Source of the DNA: Andrena cerasifolii
Taxonomy: Eukaryota > Arthropoda > Insecta > Hymenoptera > Andrenidae
Direction: 5' to 3'
Length of the DNA stretch: 64,000 nucleotides
Assembly: GCF_050908995.1 (NCBI RefSeq)
Contig: NC_135118.1
Coordinates: 434,001-498,000, forward strand
In this document: piece by piece, positions 59,689-64,000 of the stretch
Layout of the letters: each line of letters begins with the position of its first letter
How positions within the stretch are numbered: the first letter of the stretch is position 1
The notes under the pieces: model-generated
The model's input: the letters and a program-made list of their open reading frames with translations, nothing else
Told to the model about the DNA's origin: nothing
Databases searched by the model: none
Position numbers and translations under genes: made by a program

Positions 59689-61331
59689 AGTATACCTCTT
59701 TCCACTTCATGTTCTCCTGATATATTGGACAAAATCTGGCGAAAATTTTCAGAATGCACAAAATTGGGCTTTGTAACAGGAGAACATGCCGTCGAAAGAG
59801 ATGGCACAAAATAACGTCTCCGGAGAGCAAATCAAATAGCGAGAAGCGCAGATGTTTCGACTGTTTAACGAAGAGATGCAGAATTTTCGAACGCGCGTTG
59901 AAAGGCCTGCGCCTCATATTTGCCACTCTAAGGCGATGCCTTTGATGCTAAATTTTTAGTATACCTCTTTCCACATCATGTTCTCCTGATATATTGGCCA
60001 AAATCAGGCGAAAATTTTCAGAATGCACAAAATTGGGTTTTGTAACAGGAGAACATGCCGTCGAAAGCGATGGCACAAAGTAACGTCTCCGGAAAGCAAA
60101 TCAAATAGCGAGAAGTGGCGCAGATGTTTGGAGACAGTGACTGTTTAACGAACAGACGCATAATTTTCGAGCGCCTCTTGAAAGGCCTGCGCCTCATATT
60201 TGCAACTTTAAGGCGATGCCTTTGATGCTGAATTTTTAGTATACCTCTTTCCACTTCATGTTCTCCTGATATATTGGACAAAATCTGGCGAAAATTTTCA
60301 GAATGCACAAAATTGGGCTTTGTAACAGGAGAACATGCCGTCGAAAGAGATGGCACAAAATAACGTCTCCGGAGAGCAAATCAAATAGCGAGAAGCGCAG
60401 ATGTTTCGACTGTTTAACGAAGAGATGCAGAATTTTCGAACGCGCCTTGAAAGGCCTGCGCCTCATATTTGCAACTTTAAGGCGATGCCTTTGATGCTAA
60501 ATTTTTAGTATACCTCTTTCCGCTTCATGTTCTCCTGATATATTGGCCAAAATCTGGCGAAAATTTTCAGAATGCACAAAATTGGGTTTTGTAACAGGAG
60601 AACATGCCGTCGAAAGAGATGGCACAAAGTAACGTCTCCGGAGAGCAAATCAAATAGCGAGAAGCGCAGATGTTTCGAGACCGTGACTGTTTAACGAACA
60701 GACGCATAATTTTCGAGCGCCTCTTGAAAGGCCTGCGCCTCATATTTGCAACTTTAAGGCGATGCCTTTGATGCTAAATTTTTAGTATACCTCTTTCCAC
60801 TTCATGTTCTCCTGATATATTGGCCAAAATCTGGCGAAAATTTTCAGAATGCACAAAATTGGGTTTTGTAACAGGAGAACATGCCGTCGAAAGCGATGGC
60901 ACAAAGTAACGTCTCCGGAAAGCAAATCAAAGAGCGAGAAGTGGCGCAGATGTTTGGAGACAGTGACTGTTTAACGAACAGACGCATAATTTTCGAGCGC
61001 CTCTTGAAAGGCCTGCGCCTCTTATTTGCAACTTCAAGGCCATGGCTTTGAAGCTGAAATTTAGTATACCTCTTTCCACTTCATGTTCTCCTGATATATT
61101 GGTCAAAATCAGGCGAAAATTTTCAGAATGCACAAAATTGGGTTTTGTAACAGGAGAACATGCCGTCGAAAGCGATGGCACAAAATAACGTGTCCAGAGA
61201 GCAAATCAAATAGCGAGAAGCGCAGATGTTTCGACTGTTTAACGAAGAGATGCAGAATTTTCGAACGCGCCTTGAAAGGCCTGCGCCTCATACTTTCAAC
61301 TCTAAGGCGATGCCTTTGATGCTAAATTTTT
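59689..61331. repeat. H-A-(H/D)-B-C-D, distant copy of 39341..40983
   Basis: Units start at 59689, 59958, 60238, 60507, 60784 and 61063. Order and lengths match the start of the 4,116-bp block at an offset of 20,348 bp, including gtgtccagag in the last D. Changes private to this copy are ttggtcaaaa near 61100 and catactttcaac near 61289. Confidence 0.92.
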
Positions 61332-63252
61332 AGTATACCTCTTTCCGCTTCATGTTCTCCTGATATATTGGCCAAAATCTGGCGAAAATTTTCAGAATGC
61401 ACAAAATTGGGTTTTGTAACAGGAGAACATGCCGTCGAAAGAGATGGCACAAAGTAACGTCTCCGGAGAGCAAATCAAATAGCGAGAAGCGCAGATGTTT
61501 CGAGACCGTGACTGTTTAACGAACAGACGCATAATTTTCGAGCGCCTCTTGAAAGGCCTGCGCCTCATATTTGCAACTTTAAGGCGATGCCTTTGATGCT
61601 AAATTTTTAGTATACCTCTTTCCACTTCATGTTCTCCTGATATATTGGCCAAAATCTGGCGAAAATTTTCAGAATGCACAAAATTGGGTTTTGTAAAAGG
61701 AGAACATGCCGTCGAAAGCGATGGCACAAAGTAACGTCTCCGGAAAGCAAATCAAAGAGCGAGAAGTGGCGCAGATGTTTGGAGACAGTGACTGTTTAAC
61801 GAACAGACGCATAATTTTCGAGCGCCTCTTGAAAGGCCTGCGCCTCTTATTTGCAACTTCAAGGCCATGGCTTTGAAGCTGAAATTTAGTATACCTCGTT
61901 CCACTTCATGTTCTCCTGATATATTGGCCAAAATCAGGCGAAAATTTTCAGAATGCACAAAATTGGGTTTTGTAACAGGAGAACATGCCGTCGAAAGCGA
62001 TGGCACAAAGTAACGTCTCCGGAGAGCAAATCAAATAGCGAGAAGCGCAGATGTTTCGACTGTTTAACGAAGAGATGCAGAATTTTCGAACGCGCCTTGA
62101 AAGGCCTGCGCCTCATATTTGCAACTTTAAGGCCATGCCTTTGAAGCTGAAATTTAGTATACCTCTTTCCACTTCATGTTCTCCTGATGTATTGGCCAAA
62201 ATCAGGCGAAAATTTTCAGAATGCACAAAATTGGGTTTTGTAACAGGAGAACATGCCGTCGAAAGCGATGGCACAAAGTAACGTCTCCGGAAAGCAAATC
62301 AAAGAGCGAGAAGTGGCGCAGCTGTTTCGAGACAGTGACTGTTTAACGAACAGACGCATAATTTTCGAGCGCCTCTTGAAAGGCCTGCGCCTCTTATGTG
62401 CAACTTCAAGGCCATGCCTTAAATGCTGAAATTTAGTATACCTCTTTCCACTTCATGTTCTCCTGATATATTGGACAAAATCTGGCGAAAATTTTCAGAA
62501 TGCACAAAATTGGGCTTTGTAACAGGAGAACATGCCGTCGAAAGAGATGGCACAAAATAACGTCTCCGGAGAGCAAATCAAATAGCGAGAAGCGCAGATG
62601 TTTCGACTGTTTAACGAAGAGATGCAGAATTTTCGAACGCGCCTTGAAAGGCCTGCGCCTCATATTTGCCACTCTAAGGCGATGCCTTTGATGCTAAATT
62701 TTTAGTATACCTCTTTCCACATCATGTTCTCCTGATATATTGGCCAAAATCAGGCGAAAATTTTCAGAATGCACAAAATTGGGTTTTGTAACAGGAGAAC
62801 ATGCCGTCGAAAGCGATGGCACAAAGTAACGTCTCCGGAAAGCAAATCAAATAGCGAGAAGTGGCGCAGATGTTTGGAGACAGTGACTGTTTAACGAACA
62901 GACGCATAATTTTCGAGCGCCTCTTGAAAGGCCTGCGCCTCATATTTGCAACTTTAAGGCGATGCCTTTGATGCTGAATTTTTAGTATACCTCTTTCCAC
63001 TTCATGTTCTCCTGATATATTGGCCAAAATCAGGCGAAAATTTTCAGAATGCACAAAATTGGGTTTTGTAACAGGAGAACATGCCGTCGAAAGCGATGGC
63101 ACAAAGTAACGTCTCCGGAGAGCAAATCAAATAGCGAGAAGCGCAGATGTTTCGACTGTTTAACGAAGAGATGCAGAATTTTCGAACGCGCCTTGAAAGG
63201 CCTGCGCCTCATATTTGCAACTTTAAGGCGATGCCTTTGATGCTAAATTTTT
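61332..63252. repeat. B-C-(D/F)-G*-H-A-D
   Basis: Units start at 61332, 61609, 61888, 62156, 62435, 62704 and 62984. The unit at 61888 is the only 268-bp one: a D body (no tgg, no 8-bp block) with an F tail (ccatgcctttgaagctgaaattt), so it carries all three deletions. It is followed by ctgatgtatt. The H at 62435 has the D-like gcgccttg but keeps gccactc, as at 51157 and 57488. Confidence 0.92.
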
Positions 63253-64000
63253 AGTATACCTCTTTCCGCTTCATGTTCTCCTGATATATTGGCCAAAATC
63301 TGGCGAAAATTTTCAGAATGCACAAAATTGGGTTTTGTAACAGGAGAACATGCCGTCGAAAGATATGGCACAAAGTAACGTCTCCGGAGAGCAAATCAAA
63401 TAGCGAGAAGCGCAGATGTTTCGAGACCGTGACTGTTTAACGAACAGACGCATAATTTTCGAGCGCCTCTTGAAAGGCCTGCGCCTCATATTTGCAACTT
63501 TAAGGCGATGCCTTTGATGCTAAATTTTTAGTATACCTCTTTCCACTTCATGTTCTCCTGATATATTGGCCAAAATCTGGCGAAAATTTTCAGAATGCAC
63601 AAAATTGGGTTTTGTAAAAGGAGAACATGCCGTCGAAAGCGATGGCACAAAGTAACGTCTCCGGAAAGCAAATCAAAGAGCGAGAAGTGGCGCAGATGTT
63701 TGGAGACAGTGACTGTTTAACGAACAGACGCATAATTTTCGAGCGCCTCTTGAAAGGCCTGCGCCTCTTATTTGCAACTTCAAGGCCATGGCTTTGAAGC
63801 TGAAATTTAGTATACCTCGTTCCACTTCATGTTCTCCTGATATATTGGCCAAAATCAGGCGAAAATTTTCAGAATGCACAGAATTGGGTTTTGTAACAGG
63901 AGAACATGCCGTCGAAAGCGATGGCACAAAATAACGTGTCCGGAGAGCAAATCAAATAGCGAGAAGCGCAGATGTTTCGACTGTTTAACGAAGAGATGCA
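63253..64000. repeat. B-C and partial D at the right edge
   Basis: Units start at 63253 (B, with gatatggc), 63530 (C) and 63809 (D, first 192 bases only). The D begins tacctcgttcc and has cacagaattggg, like the D at 53356, so a further B-C-D copy probably lies across the right edge. The array continues past the window. Confidence 0.93.

Larger units (their letters stand above)
1..64000. repeat. Satellite DNA array, ~276-bp units in higher-order repeats
   Basis: The whole window is head-to-tail copies of one unit in a single orientation. The boundary motif agtatacc recurs every 268 to 280 bases, and 231 complete units run from 131 to 63808 with no insertion, inversion or unique spacer. Unit lengths are 280, 279, 277, 276, 269 and 268, and their sum matches the span exactly. 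Units differ by scattered substitutions and three small indels, and neighbours are usually of different class, so this is a multi-class HOR array and not a homogeneous monomeric one. Such organisation is known for eukaryotic centromeric and heterochromatic satellites; placing this array at a centromere is inference. I do not recognise the family. Long near-identical stretches mean copy number here depends on assembly quality. Confidence 0.98.

Noticed and set aside
1..64000. CRISPR array
   Set aside because: Units are about 276 bp with no short constant repeat alternating with unique spacers, and no cas gene is present.
1..64000. CENP-B box
   Set aside because: I looked for the pattern TTCG, four bases, A, two bases, CGGG. 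TTCG is common, but CGGG and its complement CCCG were not seen in the units I read on either strand.
1..64000. Tandem rRNA, tRNA or 5S gene cluster
   Set aside because: No conserved rRNA segments and no A-box/B-box pair with cloverleaf arms could be recognised in the unit; a 5S-like length alone is not evidence.

Overview
This window is one uninterrupted tandem satellite array. I found no gene, RNA gene, transposon or unique sequence in it. Taking the recurrent agtatacc motif as the unit boundary, I placed every boundary from start to end. The window holds a 130-base partial unit, 231 complete units (131..63808) and a 192-base partial unit. Complete units have only six lengths: 280 (30 copies), 279 (92), 277 (31), 276 (6), 269 (71) and 268 (1). 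These sum to exactly 63,678 bases, so no base is unexplained. The mean unit is about 275.7 bp. One unit counted by hand (411..690) is 42.9% G+C and has about the CpG content expected by chance. Such an array suggests a eukaryotic chromosome, in a (peri)centromeric, subtelomeric or other heterochromatic block. I do not recognise the family and cannot name the organism. Undepleted CpG fits a species with little germline CpG methylation, or a young array.

The units fall into eight recurrent classes, named here A to H, with later derivatives B* and G* and many chimeras. Three small indels explain all the lengths: a 3-bp tgg, an 8-bp block beside it, and 1 bp in the A/T run at the unit end. The series A-B-C-D-E-F-G-H forms a 2,211-bp higher-order repeat (HOR), seen intact at 411..2621 and 13398..15608. 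Most of the rest can be read as rearrangements of this series in steps of whole units.

Layout. Zone I (1..20855) is 1.6 copies of a ~13-kb super-repeat; the second copy, from 13118, lacks two blocks of exactly 4 and 7 units. Zone II (20856..39340) is a patchwork of shorter HORs, including a tandem 1,106-bp E/F-F-G-H tetramer and a repeated 2,480-bp nonamer. Class E and the original G die out here, and G* and B* appear. Zone III (39341..64000) is built from H, A, D, B, C, B* and G*. It has a 4,116-bp block followed by a shortened copy, a 3,028-bp block duplicated 6,331 bp apart, tandem B-C-D trimers and a tandem 545-bp dimer.

Each unit carries a conserved 12-bp inverted repeat (catgttctcctg / caggagaacatg) 57 bp apart. 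Within the loop are two short palindromes and a small hairpin. This is the most gene-like constraint in the window and the best candidate for a functional element. The many short open reading frames are the same few unit translations repeated, and I do not treat them as genes.
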